In this document: positions 8,690-16,081 of the stretch, piece by piece | Layout of the letters: the number at the start of each line of letters is the position of its first letter | Position numbering within the stretch: position 1 is the stretch's first letter | NCBI GenBank assembly: GCA_029846755.1 | Contig: JARWBI010000012.1 | Location: forward strand, 1-64,000 | Direction of reading: 5' to 3' | Origin: Falsirhodobacter flavus | GTDB taxonomy: Bacteria > Pseudomonadota > Alphaproteobacteria > Rhodobacterales > Rhodobacteraceae | DNA: 64,000 nucleotides | Made by a program: the position numbers and the translations under genes | The notes under the pieces: model-generated | The model's input: only the letters and a program-made list of their open reading frames with translations | Databases searched by the model: none | What the model was told of the DNA's origin: nothing

Positions 8690-8741
8690 GCAGGGGCGGC
8701 CCTGCCGCTGCATACAGCACCCCCGGCGGTCTGACCGCCGG
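8690..8741. terminator. Two inverted repeats between convergent genes
   Basis: GCAGGG (8690-8695)/CCCTGC (8700-8705) and CCGGCGGTC (8723-8731)/GACCGCCGG (8733-8741) are two adjacent hairpins just after the fpr stop codon, before the stop of the opposing gene at 8754. Neither has a T-run, so termination may be weak or Rho-assisted, or the structures may protect 3' ends. Confidence 0.45.
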
Positions 8742-8753
8742 AGGTGCGTCATG

Positions 8754-9362
8754 TCAAAGCCCCAGTTCGCGCCGCACGTTCGCGAGCGCCGCTTCAAGCG
8801 CCTCGGGCGTGCGTGCCGCCGCGGCGAGGGAGTTCTTCAGCGTCGTCTTCACTTCGTCCGACAGCGAGGAGTTGTCGATGAAGGCATTGGCGCGCTCGGC
8901 ATTGAAATGCTCGACGGTGAAAAGCTGCGCCGGGTTCAGGTTCGCAACCGCATCGGCGGCCGAACGGCCCGCGACGGTCGCCGCGTTCGCGGCTTCGTTC
9001 GCGGCGGCGGCGGCGGCATCCGCCGCATCGACGGCCGCATCGTTCGCAGCTTCGCCCGCATTTTCCAGCGCGGCTGCGGCATCGGCGGCAGCATTGCTTG
9101 CCGCTTCGGTCGCGGCATCGGCAGCGGCGGCGGCATCGGCGGCCGCCTGCGCGCGGGCGGCCTCATCCGTCGCCTCGGCCTCGGCGGCTGCTTTCGCTGC
9201 GGCTTCGGCGGCGGCATCGGCCTCGGCCTGCGCGGCGCGGGCGGCTTCCGCCTCGGCCTGCGCGCGGACCGCTTCCTGCTGGGCAGGACGGTAGCTGAAC
9301 TGATAATAGCCCCCCGCCGCAAGCAGCACGAGGATGGCGGCGGTGATGACGGTCTTGTTCAT
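8754..9362 (-). CDS. Membrane-anchored Ala-rich coiled-coil protein, function unknown
   Basis: A 202-residue protein with an N-terminal hydrophobic segment (residues 5-20) that reads as a signal anchor, then about 110 residues made mostly of Ala with regularly spaced Glu, Asp, Arg and Gln. This should form a long helix or coiled coil in the periplasm. A less biased C-terminal domain of about 55 residues follows (from NLNPAQLFTVEHF). AGGAGAG precedes the ATG at 9362. I do not recognise a named family. The bias is shared with TolA-like or histone-H1-like stalks, but no TolA C-terminal domain is seen. It is a stand-alone gene between convergent fpr and divergent infC. Confidence 0.7.
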   Translation of the reverse strand: MNKTVITAAILVLLAAGGYYQFSYRPAQQEAVRAQAEAEAARAAQAEADAAAEAAAKAAAEAEATDEAARAQAAADAAAAADAATEAASNAAADAAAALENAGEAANDAAVDAADAAAAAANEAANAATVAGRSAADAVANLNPAQLFTVEHFNAERANAFIDNSSLSDEVKTTLKNSLAAAARTPEALEAALANVRRELGL

Positions 9363-9514
9363 GGTCTCTCCTCTTGCCGCAAAGCTGCGGCACCGGATGC
9401 TGTGTGGCACAACGAAACCCGGCTGAAAAGCGTTCCGCAACCAGCCTTGCAAGGGGTTTGAGGTTGAAAGCCGCCGCCACTCGCATTAGCTTGCGCGACA
9501 TCGCAGAACCGCTG

Positions 9515-9530
9515 AAGGACGCATACCATA
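9515..9530 (+). promoter_or_regulatory. infC ribosome binding site and apparent AUA start codon
   Basis: AAGGA at 9515-9519 lies eight bases upstream of ATA at 9528-9530. That ATA is in frame with infC and exactly at the N-terminus expected from other alphaproteobacterial IF-3 proteins ([11 protein letters not shown]). The next candidate, GTG at 9579, has no ribosome binding site and would delete 17 conserved residues. Rare AUN starts in infC are the classic basis of IF-3 autoregulation in Escherichia coli, so the same control is likely here. Confidence 0.75.
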
Positions 9531-10076
9531 GCCCGCAGACCCCACAACGCCCCGCCGCAACGCGACACGGGCCCCCGCGTGAACGACCGTATCCGCGCCC
9601 CTGAAATCCGCCTGATCGGTGCCGATGGCGAAAACGTCGGCGTGGTGACCCCTGCCCGCGCCATGGCGATGGCCGAGGAAGCCGGACTGGATCTGGTCGA
9701 GATTTCGCCGAATGCGGAGCCGCCGGTCTGCAAGATCATGGATTTCGGCAAGTTCAAGTACGAGCAGCAGAAACGCGAGGCCGAAGCCCGCAAGAAGCAG
9801 CACGTGATCGAGATCAAGGAGATCAAGTTCCGTCCCGGCACCGACACGCATGATTATGACGTGAAGATGCGCTCGGTGCTGAAGTTCCTGGGCGAAGGCG
9901 ACAAGGTGAAGGTCACCCTGCGCTTCCGTGGCCGCGAGATGGCGCACCAGGATCTGGGGCTTGAACTGCTGCAGCGCGTGGCAGCCGACGTGACCGAAGC
10001 CGAAGCCGGCAAGGTCGAATCGATGCCCAAGCTGGAAGGTCGCCAGATGGTCATGATGATCGGCCCGGCGAAATAA
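9528..10076 (+). CDS. infC: Translation initiation factor IF-3
   Basis: Binds the 30S subunit, prevents premature 50S joining and checks initiator tRNA and start codon. Starting at the ATA the protein is 182 residues, normal for the family. The N-terminal domain carries [14 protein letters not shown] and the [15 protein letters not shown] signature; a Lys/Arg-rich linker helix and the C-terminal domain (from [11 protein letters not shown] to the end) follow. A GTG start at 9579 would give only 165 residues and lose the usual IARRPHN-type N-terminus. It is not followed by rpmI-rplT, the common partners elsewhere, but by its own strong terminator. Confidence 0.95.
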   Translation: MARRPHNAPPQRDTGPRVNDRIRAPEIRLIGADGENVGVVTPARAMAMAEEAGLDLVEISPNAEPPVCKIMDFGKFKYEQQKREAEARKKQHVIEIKEIKFRPGTDTHDYDVKMRSVLKFLGEGDKVKVTLRFRGREMAHQDLGLELLQRVAADVTEAEAGKVESMPKLEGRQMVMMIGPAK

Positions 10077-10082
10077 GAATGC

Positions 10083-10111
10083 GGCGCGGGGTTTCCCCCG
10101 CGCCTTTTTTT
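10083..10111 (+). terminator. Intrinsic terminator of infC
   Basis: GGCGCGGGG (10083-10091) pairs with CCCCGCGCC (10096-10104) around a TTTC loop and is followed by seven T. A strong Rho-independent terminator seven bases after the infC stop. The last T coincides with the stop codon region of the opposing OmpA-like gene. Confidence 0.92.
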
Positions 10112-11679
10112 CATCGCGCCGCCGTTTGCAGGATCGGCGTGATGATCCGGACGGCAACGCGGCGGTTACGCGGCTCGTCCGTCTCGGTCTCGACCCGCAG
10201 ATCGCTTTCCCCATACCCCTGCACCACCAGATTTTCCGGCGGCACATCGAAATACTCGGTCAGCGCCAGTGCGACCGATTCCGCACGGCGGTCCGAAAGG
10301 GCAAGATTCGACGCCGCAGAGCCGACCGCGTCGGTATGACCTTCGACAAGGAACACTTCGCGCGGGTTGTCCGCAACCATGTCGCGCACCAGGCGCCCCA
10401 GATCGGCAAGCTGCTCCGCCTGCCCCGCATCCACGGCAGCCGATCCGGTGCGGAAGGTGATGTTGTCCACATCCAGCACCGGCGCCAGGGCGCGCACCTG
10501 CCGATAATCGCGAATCTGCGCCAGCGAATAGGTCCGCGCATTCTCCCGCGCCTCGATCCGTGCAAGCGCATCGCGCAGCGAGCCGCGGTCGGTGGCTGAA
10601 ACCCGCGCCTCCTCGCGCGCGGGCGGCAGGACCGAGACATCCACCGGCGCCGCCTGCACCGTATCGTCGATCAGCCGCACCTCGTTTCCGGCAGCATCGA
10701 CGCGGCTGCGCCGCAGCACCCGGCCCGAGGCGTCACGGATCGTCACGACGCGCGTGCCGTCCCCCTGCTCCACCGTCGAACGGGTCGAGCCGTCGTCGAA
10801 CCGTTCCGTCCGCACCGTGCTGCCCGGCTGGCGCAGAAGCGCGTCGTCATCCTTCAGCACTGCAAAGCTGCCGTCGTTCTGCCGGACCACGACCCGGTCG
10901 CCGGTGTTCGACACGACCTCATCGCCGTTGTTCATGAGCGCGCCGATCGCCAGACCGCCAAGCGCCAGAAGCCCGACCTTCTCCAGATTGCTCAGCCCGC
11001 CATCGTCATTACCCCGGCGCTCACCCGAAGCGGTGGTCGCGAAATCCTCGTCGCTGGACCTCGCATCATCGGCGGTGATCTCGGTCGTCGTCTCCTCGGC
11101 GGGTGCGGCATCTTCCTGCGCGGCGGCTTCGGGAACCGGAGCAGCCTCCTGCGGTGCAGCCGGAGGGGCCTCGGAAGCCTGCTCGGGCGGCACCTCCGCC
11201 TCCGCTGGCGCTGTTTCGCTGGCCGGAGGCGTCTCGACACCGCCCGCTGCGGGAGCCCGCTCGGCCGGCGTTTCGGTGGCCGGGGGCGCTTCGGTCGCTG
11301 ATGGCGGAGCCTCGGGGGCCTCATCGGTCGGGGCTTCGGACGCCGGGGGCGCTTCGGTGGCGGGAGCGGCCTCCGGTGCGGTCTCGGCCGCCGGGGGCGG
11401 AGCTTCCTGTGCGGGCGCCGGGGGCTGGTCAGGCTCGGGTTCCGCAGGGTCTTCCGCGCTTGGAGCGGCGGCTTCCGGCTCGGGGCTCACCGGCTCGGCG
11501 CCGGGTTCTTCGGCGGGGCGTTCAGCCTCGGTCCCCGAGGGATCCACCGGGGCCGCATCCTCCACCGGGGGAAGCGGTGCCTCCTGCGCGACCAGTGGCA
11601 AAGGCGGCAATCCCGCCAGCGCAACGGTCAGCGCCGCCGTCGTCGTCAGCAACCTGCTGTGCAAAATCCGCTTGGTCAT
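10111..11679 (-). CDS. OmpA family protein with long Pro/Glu/Ala-rich N-terminal region
   Basis: A 522-residue exported protein. A signal peptide covers about residues 1-31 (cleaved near VAQEA). About 190 residues of Pro/Ala/Glu repeats (EAPPA- and ETPAE-like units) follow. A short hydrophobic patch near residues 212-226 (VGLLALGGLAIGAL) could span or touch a membrane. A beta-rich region of about 100 residues leads to a C-terminal OmpA-like peptidoglycan-binding domain (about 390-515) with the VEGHTDAVGSAASN and LSDRRAESV motifs. It probably links peptidoglycan to the envelope, with the acidic-proline region as an extended spacer. AAGGAG precedes the ATG at 11679. Divergent from the glycosyltransferase gene, with 63 bases between starts. 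Confidence 0.87.
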   Translation of the reverse strand: MTKRILHSRLLTTTAALTVALAGLPPLPLVAQEAPLPPVEDAAPVDPSGTEAERPAEEPGAEPVSPEPEAAAPSAEDPAEPEPDQPPAPAQEAPPPAAETAPEAAPATEAPPASEAPTDEAPEAPPSATEAPPATETPAERAPAAGGVETPPASETAPAEAEVPPEQASEAPPAAPQEAAPVPEAAAQEDAAPAEETTTEITADDARSSDEDFATTASGERRGNDDGGLSNLEKVGLLALGGLAIGALMNNGDEVVSNTGDRVVVRQNDGSFAVLKDDDALLRQPGSTVRTERFDDGSTRSTVEQGDGTRVVTIRDASGRVLRRSRVDAAGNEVRLIDDTVQAAPVDVSVLPPAREEARVSATDRGSLRDALARIEARENARTYSLAQIRDYRQVRALAPVLDVDNITFRTGSAAVDAGQAEQLADLGRLVRDMVADNPREVFLVEGHTDAVGSAASNLALSDRRAESVALALTEYFDVPPENLVVQGYGESDLRVETETDEPRNRRVAVRIITPILQTAAR

Positions 11680-11742
11680 GAAAATTCTCCTTCCTCGCCC
11701 CCCGAACGCGACAGGGGTGGCGCGGTTCCCGCAGGCGGACCT

Positions 11743-12792
11743 ATGCGGCACGCCCGGCGCGTGCTAGGCAGAACCGTGGCCCGTCATCTTTCCATCCTTA
11801 CCGTCCGAAATGAAGGCGCGTTCCTGCTGGAATGGCTCGCCCATCACCGGGCCGTGGGATTCGACGATTTCCTGATCTTTTCCAACGACTGCCAGGATGG
11901 CACGGACCTTATGCTGGACCGGCTGCAACAGCTGGGGATCGTGACCCATATCCGCAACGAAGGCCCGTTTCCGCAGGGGCCGCAATGGGCGGCGCTGAAA
12001 CAGGCCGAAAAGCATCCGCTGCTGGCCGGGGCGGATTGGGTGTTGGTGCAGGACATCGACGAATTCGTCAACATCCGCACGGGCGGGCATCGGCTGGCGG
12101 ACCTGCATGCGGCGATCCCGGATGCCACGGCCATCACGCTCAGCTGGCGGATGTTCGGCAATGACGGCATCGTGCATTACACCGACGCGCCCGTCACGCA
12201 GACCTTCACCCGCGCCGCGCCTTCGGTGCTGCAATGGCCGTGGCGCGCGATGCTCATCAAGACGCTGTTCCGCAACGACGGCAGCTATCGCAAGCTGGGG
12301 GTCCACCGGCCCAAATCCCCCGAGGATGTGGATCGCCAACGCTGGTTCGACGGATCGGGGCGCGAACTGCCCGACCATTTCCGCAGTCGCGGGATGTTCG
12401 TGCCGTTCCTGCGCGACAACCATGCGCTGGTGCAGCTCAATCATTATGCCCTTGGTGCGATGGAAAGCTATATCGTGAAATGCGACCGGGGCCGCGCCAA
12501 TCGCGATGCGTCAGCCTTCGACATGTCCTATTGGGTCGAACGCAACTTCCGCGACGAGGAGGACCGCTCCATCCTCGATCTTTCGCCCGACCCGGTCGAG
12601 GATGCGGAACTGTCGCGTCTGCACGCCGCTGCGGTGGACTGGCGGCGCAGCCGCTTTCGAACCCTGATGCAGGAGGAGCCGTGGCAGGCGCTGTTCGGAA
12701 GGCTGCTGATGACCGCTCCGACCCGCGCCCTGCCGCCCGATCAGGTCGCGCTGATCCTGCAACATCGCGTCACGCAGCGTGCGCCGGATTGA
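11743..12792 (+). CDS. Glycosyltransferase family 2-like protein
   Basis: A protein of about 349 residues with the Glyco_tranf_2_4 pattern: an N-terminal ILTVRNEGAFLLEWLAHH segment, then a DxD-type metal site in VQDIDEFVNI. The family transfers a sugar from a nucleotide donor to an unknown acceptor, often in surface polysaccharide synthesis. No signal peptide is seen, so it is cytoplasmic. The start is uncertain: ATG 11743 and GTG 11776 both have weak AGG sites seven bases upstream. Homology only demands that the protein begin before HLSILTVRN. No polysaccharide cluster surrounds it; the next gene on the same strand encodes an unrelated unknown protein. Confidence 0.8.
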   Translation: MRHARRVLGRTVARHLSILTVRNEGAFLLEWLAHHRAVGFDDFLIFSNDCQDGTDLMLDRLQQLGIVTHIRNEGPFPQGPQWAALKQAEKHPLLAGADWVLVQDIDEFVNIRTGGHRLADLHAAIPDATAITLSWRMFGNDGIVHYTDAPVTQTFTRAAPSVLQWPWRAMLIKTLFRNDGSYRKLGVHRPKSPEDVDRQRWFDGSGRELPDHFRSRGMFVPFLRDNHALVQLNHYALGAMESYIVKCDRGRANRDASAFDMSYWVERNFRDEEDRSILDLSPDPVEDAELSRLHAAAVDWRRSRFRTLMQEEPWQALFGRLLMTAPTRALPPDQVALILQHRVTQRAPD

Positions 12793-12843
12793 CCGCTTCG
12801 CGGCAAGGCGACAAACTTTCCTGCCATTCCAGACAGCCGCATC

Positions 12844-13713
12844 ATGACCGACGATACCCTGCCCCGCGATGCCTTCGCCGCGACCGACAAGGCCGCGTGG
12901 CTTGCCGCAATGGAGAGTATTGGCGAGACCGAGGGTTATTTTCAACCCCTGGGTGCGCGTCACTGGGCGATGTTCGCCGATGACAGCACGACACTCCTGG
13001 TCAGCTTCGAAACGGTCGATGCCAGCCTTGCTCGCGCCGACCAGATGCCGATGGGGCGGATCGTGGCCGAATCGAAGGGCTGGTCGCATCTGTGTCTGAT
13101 CGCGGACGGGCCGACATGGTTCCGCGACCCCGCCGTCTATTCCTTCTTCGATCGGCTGGTCGAGGATGCCTTCTTCGAGGATTTCGACCGCGTCGTCTTT
13201 CACGGCAGCGGCATGGGCGCCTATGCCGCCTGCGCCTTCTCCGTCACTGCCCCCGAGGCGACCGTGATTGCTGTGCAGGCCCGCGCAACGCTGGACCCGG
13301 CGCGGACGGGCTGGGACCCGCGCGACCGCAAACAGCGGCGGCTCGATTTCACCTCGCGCTACGGGTTCGCGCCGGACATGATCGAGGGCGCGGGCGGGGT
13401 GTTCCTGATCTACGATCCTCTGTTTGCCCCGGACGCCGCCCATGCCGCGCTGTTCGACCGCGCCAACGTCACACGCCTGCAATGCCGGGGCGGAGGGGGC
13501 GAGCTTGGAACAATGCTGGAGCAGATGGCCATCGTGCCGCGCCTTCTGGAAAGCGCGGGCGAGGGGCGGATCTCCGCCGCGATCTTCGCCCGGCTCTGGC
13601 GCAGACGGCACCAGCACGAACCCTATCTGCGGCGGCTTCTGACACTGAACCGCGACAAGCCGCGACGCACGCGCCCGGTGCTGGAGGCGCTGCGCGTCAT
13701 CCGCGATTCATGA
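12844..13713 (+). CDS. Conserved hypothetical protein
   Basis: A 289-residue soluble protein that I recognise only as a conserved Rhodobacterales hypothetical. Relatives are sometimes labelled phosphoadenosine phosphosulfate reductase, but none of the cysteines or P-loop of CysH is present, so that name should not be used. Visible features are a WFRDPAVYSFFDRLV segment, a glycine-rich FHGSGMGAYAA turn at about residues 119-129 that recalls a Rossmann or hydrolase fold but lacks a GxSxG serine, and a strongly basic C-terminus. It lies 51 bases after the glycosyltransferase gene and overlaps the opposing gene's stop by 6 bases. Confidence 0.72.
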   Translation: MTDDTLPRDAFAATDKAAWLAAMESIGETEGYFQPLGARHWAMFADDSTTLLVSFETVDASLARADQMPMGRIVAESKGWSHLCLIADGPTWFRDPAVYSFFDRLVEDAFFEDFDRVVFHGSGMGAYAACAFSVTAPEATVIAVQARATLDPARTGWDPRDRKQRRLDFTSRYGFAPDMIEGAGGVFLIYDPLFAPDAAHAALFDRANVTRLQCRGGGGELGTMLEQMAIVPRLLESAGEGRISAAIFARLWRRRHQHEPYLRRLLTLNRDKPRRTRPVLEALRVIRDS

Positions 13714-14073
13714 CCCTTCGGCCAGCGCCCTCAGATCGGCGGTGCGAACGTCGGTCAGCCGGGTCTTGCAGTTGACGACGACCATCCCCTGCATCGATCC
13801 CCCGGCATAGCGCAGCCCTTCGGCGGCGCAGGCGGTGTCGCGGAAGGAAATCCATGCCCGCTGGGCACGGCGCAGCGCATCCTCGCCGCCGTCGACGCCG
13901 CCCATCCGGGTCATCGCCTTGCCGAAGGCGGCGTTCAGCGCATCGTCGGCCGCCCCCAGTTCCTGCGCCGCACATTGGGTCATCTGCGCCTGCGTCACGG
14001 CATTGGCGCAGTCCGCCTCCTGCGCGGCAAGGGGCAGCGGCAACAGAAGCGTCAGGGCAAGAATGCGATACAT
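13708..14073 (-). CDS. Secreted LprI-like (DUF1311) protein
   Basis: A 121-residue exported protein: signal peptide at residues 1-17 (cleaved near LAAQE), then one DUF1311/LprI-like domain with paired cysteines. The motifs are DCANAVTQAQMTQCAAQEL near the start and the helix containing LRRAQRAWISFRDTAC. Members include inhibitors of lysozyme, but most have no proven role. AAGGAG precedes the ATG. Its start lies 70 bases from the divergent pyrC start. Its stop overlaps the end of the convergent hypothetical gene by 6 bases, with no terminator between. Confidence 0.85.
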   Translation of the reverse strand: MYRILALTLLLPLPLAAQEADCANAVTQAQMTQCAAQELGAADDALNAAFGKAMTRMGGVDGGEDALRRAQRAWISFRDTACAAEGLRYAGGSMQGMVVVNCKTRLTDVRTADLRALAEGS

Positions 14074-14142
14074 CGGGGTCTCCTTCGTTTCGGCGCAAGC
14101 TAGTGCTGGAAAATGACACGACGATGCGCTAGGCGCGAGGGC

Positions 14143-15177
14143 ATGCAACAGACCCTGACCCTCCGCCGCCCGGATGACTGGCACCTGCACCTGCGCGACG
14201 GCGCGATGCTGGAAGGTGTCCTGCCGGAAACCGCCCGCCATTTCGCACGGGCGATCATCATGCCGAACCTCGTGCCGCCGGTCGTGACCGGCGACCACGC
14301 CCGCGCGTATCGCGACCGCATCCTCGCCGCTCTGCCCGAAGGAATGGCGTTCGAGCCGCTGATGACGCTGTATCTGACCGAGGGCACCGATGCCGCAGAT
14401 GTGCGTGCGGCGGCGGCAAGCGGTCTGGTCAAGGCGGTGAAACTCTATCCTGCGGGGGCCACCACCAATTCCCACGGCGGGGTCAGGGATTTCGACAAGG
14501 TCCGCGGCGTGCTGGAGACTATGGCCGAGATCGGCCTGCCCCTCTGCATCCATGGCGAGGTGACGACGCCCGAGGTGGACATCTTCGACCGCGAGGCCGT
14601 GTTCATCGACACCGTGCTGGACCCGCTGCGCCGCGCCAATCCGGGCCTGCGCGTGGTGATGGAGCATATCACGACCGAACAGGGCGTCGCCTATGCGCGT
14701 TCCGGCACCGATCTGGCCGCGACGATCACGACGCACCATCTGGTCATCAACCGCAACCACATCCTCGTGGGCGGGATCAAGCCGCATTACTACTGCCTGC
14801 CCGTGGCAAAGCGCGAACAGCATCGTCTGGCGCTGCGCGAGGCGGCGATGTCGGGCGATGCAACCTTCTTCCTCGGCACCGATTCGGCCCCGCATGTGGA
14901 CGCGCTGAAGGAACATGCCTGCGGCTGCGCGGGCTGTTTCACCGCCACCAACACCATGTCCGTTCTGGCCGAGGTGTTCGAGCAGGACGGCAAGCTGGAC
15001 CGGCTGGAGGGTTTTGCGTCCCTGCACGGCCCCGCGTTCTATCGCCTGCCGGTGAACGAGGCGACGATCACGCTGACCAAAGGCGCACCCGTAGACTACC
15101 CATCGAAAATCGAAACCGGCGCGGGTCCCGTGACCGTGTTCGACCCCGGCTTCCCCCTGCACTGGACCGTATCATGA
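14143..15177 (+). CDS. pyrC: Dihydroorotase (class II)
   Basis: Third step of pyrimidine synthesis: cyclises carbamoyl aspartate to dihydroorotate. The 344-residue protein matches the E. coli PyrC type. The metal-binding DWHLHLRDG is near residue 11, the carboxylated lysine lies in [14 protein letters not shown], followed by further metal histidines in CIHGE and TTHHL, and the catalytic aspartate in GTDSAPH. The start at 14143 follows GAGGGC; an ATG at 14113 has no ribosome binding site. The stop overlaps pyrE by 4 bases. Confidence 0.96.
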   Translation: MQQTLTLRRPDDWHLHLRDGAMLEGVLPETARHFARAIIMPNLVPPVVTGDHARAYRDRILAALPEGMAFEPLMTLYLTEGTDAADVRAAAASGLVKAVKLYPAGATTNSHGGVRDFDKVRGVLETMAEIGLPLCIHGEVTTPEVDIFDREAVFIDTVLDPLRRANPGLRVVMEHITTEQGVAYARSGTDLAATITTHHLVINRNHILVGGIKPHYYCLPVAKREQHRLALREAAMSGDATFFLGTDSAPHVDALKEHACGCAGCFTATNTMSVLAEVFEQDGKLDRLEGFASLHGPAFYRLPVNEATITLTKGAPVDYPSKIETGAGPVTVFDPGFPLHWTVS

Positions 15178-15851
15178 TCCCCACCAGCTTCCCCCCGCGC
15201 GAGGAGATCGCGCGCCTGACCGCCCGCATGCTGCTGGAGATCAAGGCCGTCCATTTCAACGCGGAAACGCCCTTCACGCTGGCATCCGGCCTGCCCTCGC
15301 CCACCTATATCGACTGTCGCAAGCTGATCTCCTTCCCGCGCATCCGCACGACGCTGATGGATTTCCTGACCGTGACTGTCATGCGCGACGCGGGGTTCGA
15401 GGCGTTCGACAACGTCGCGGGCGGCGAGACGGCTGGCATCCCCTTCGGCGCATGGGTGGCCGAGCGAATGGCGCTACCGATGACCTATGTGCGCAAGAAG
15501 CCCAAAGGCTATGGCCGCAACGCCCGCATCGAAGGCGCGATGAGCGAAGGCCAGCGCGTGCTGCTGGTCGAGGATCTGACCACCGATGGCGGATCGAAAC
15601 TGTCCTTCGTCGATGCGATCCGCGAAACCGGGGCAAGCTGCGCCCATACGGCGGTGATCTTCTATTACGGCATCTTTCCCGAAACGACGCAGCGGCTGGC
15701 CGATCATGGCGTCACGCTGCACCACCTTTGCACCTGGTGGGACGTTCTGGCCGAGGCTCGCGCTTCGGGCGCTTTCGACGAAAAGACGCTCAGCGAAGTC
15801 GAGGCTTTCCTGCAATCTCCGCGCGAATGGCAAGAGGCCCGCAAGGGCTGA
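15174..15851 (+). CDS. pyrE: Orotate phosphoribosyltransferase
   Basis: Joins orotate to PRPP to give orotidine 5'-phosphate. The 225-residue protein has the type I PRTase PRPP-binding segment [16 protein letters not shown] at about residues 124-139 and an upstream [10 protein letters not shown] lysine-rich loop. It is coupled to pyrC by an ATGA overlap, so two steps of the pathway are made from one message; pyrG, a later step, is also in this window at 56.3 kb. A strong terminator follows. Confidence 0.96.
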   Translation: MIPTSFPPREEIARLTARMLLEIKAVHFNAETPFTLASGLPSPTYIDCRKLISFPRIRTTLMDFLTVTVMRDAGFEAFDNVAGGETAGIPFGAWVAERMALPMTYVRKKPKGYGRNARIEGAMSEGQRVLLVEDLTTDGGSKLSFVDAIRETGASCAHTAVIFYYGIFPETTQRLADHGVTLHHLCTWWDVLAEARASGAFDEKTLSEVEAFLQSPREWQEARKG

Positions 15852-15874
15852 GCCAATTCCGGCTCATGATGATG

Positions 15875-15909
15875 CAAGGCGCCGCGCAACCCGCGCGGCG
15901 CCTTGTTTC
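15875..15909 (+). terminator. Intrinsic terminator of pyrC-pyrE
   Basis: A 13-bp perfect stem, 15875-15887 pairing with 15893-15905 (right arm GCGCGGCGCCTTG), around an AACCC loop, followed by TTTCTT. It isolates the pyr operon from dnaB. Confidence 0.85.
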
Positions 15910-15938
15910 TTCGCTGCATTTGCCAGTTACGCGCAGGG

Positions 15939-15990
15939 TTATCCACAGGAAAGCCGCCACATCTGTGGGCTTTCCCGTAGGTTTTCCACA
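15939..15990 (+). promoter_or_regulatory. DnaA-box pair and hairpin upstream of dnaB
   Basis: A perfect consensus DnaA box TTATCCACA lies at 15939-15947 and a one-mismatch box TTTTCCACA at 15982-15990, in the same orientation. Between them is an imperfect hairpin: GGAAAGC (15948-15954) and CCACA (15957-15961) pair with TGTGG (15964-15968) and GCTTTCC (15969-15975), leaving a two-base bulge. The second box is 91 bases upstream of the dnaB start. DnaA may therefore control helicase expression, or the site may bind DnaA for other purposes. Confidence 0.6.
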
Positions 15991-16081
15991 GAGTTTTCCC
16001 CTTTGCACCCAAGGCGCAAAGAAGGGTATGAACGGCGGACCACCGGAACAGAGTCGGGACCGCCGACCAGAGAGGAAGAGC

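Noticed and set aside
8960-9290. GCG/GCC-rich low-complexity DNA as a possible repeat element
   Set aside because: It is explained by alanine codons of the Ala-rich coiled-coil gene and has no larger unit.
12844-13713. Annotation as phosphoadenosine phosphosulfate reductase or as a serine hydrolase
   Set aside because: It has none of the CysH cysteines, and the glycine turn GSGMG does not place a serine in a GxSxG elbow.
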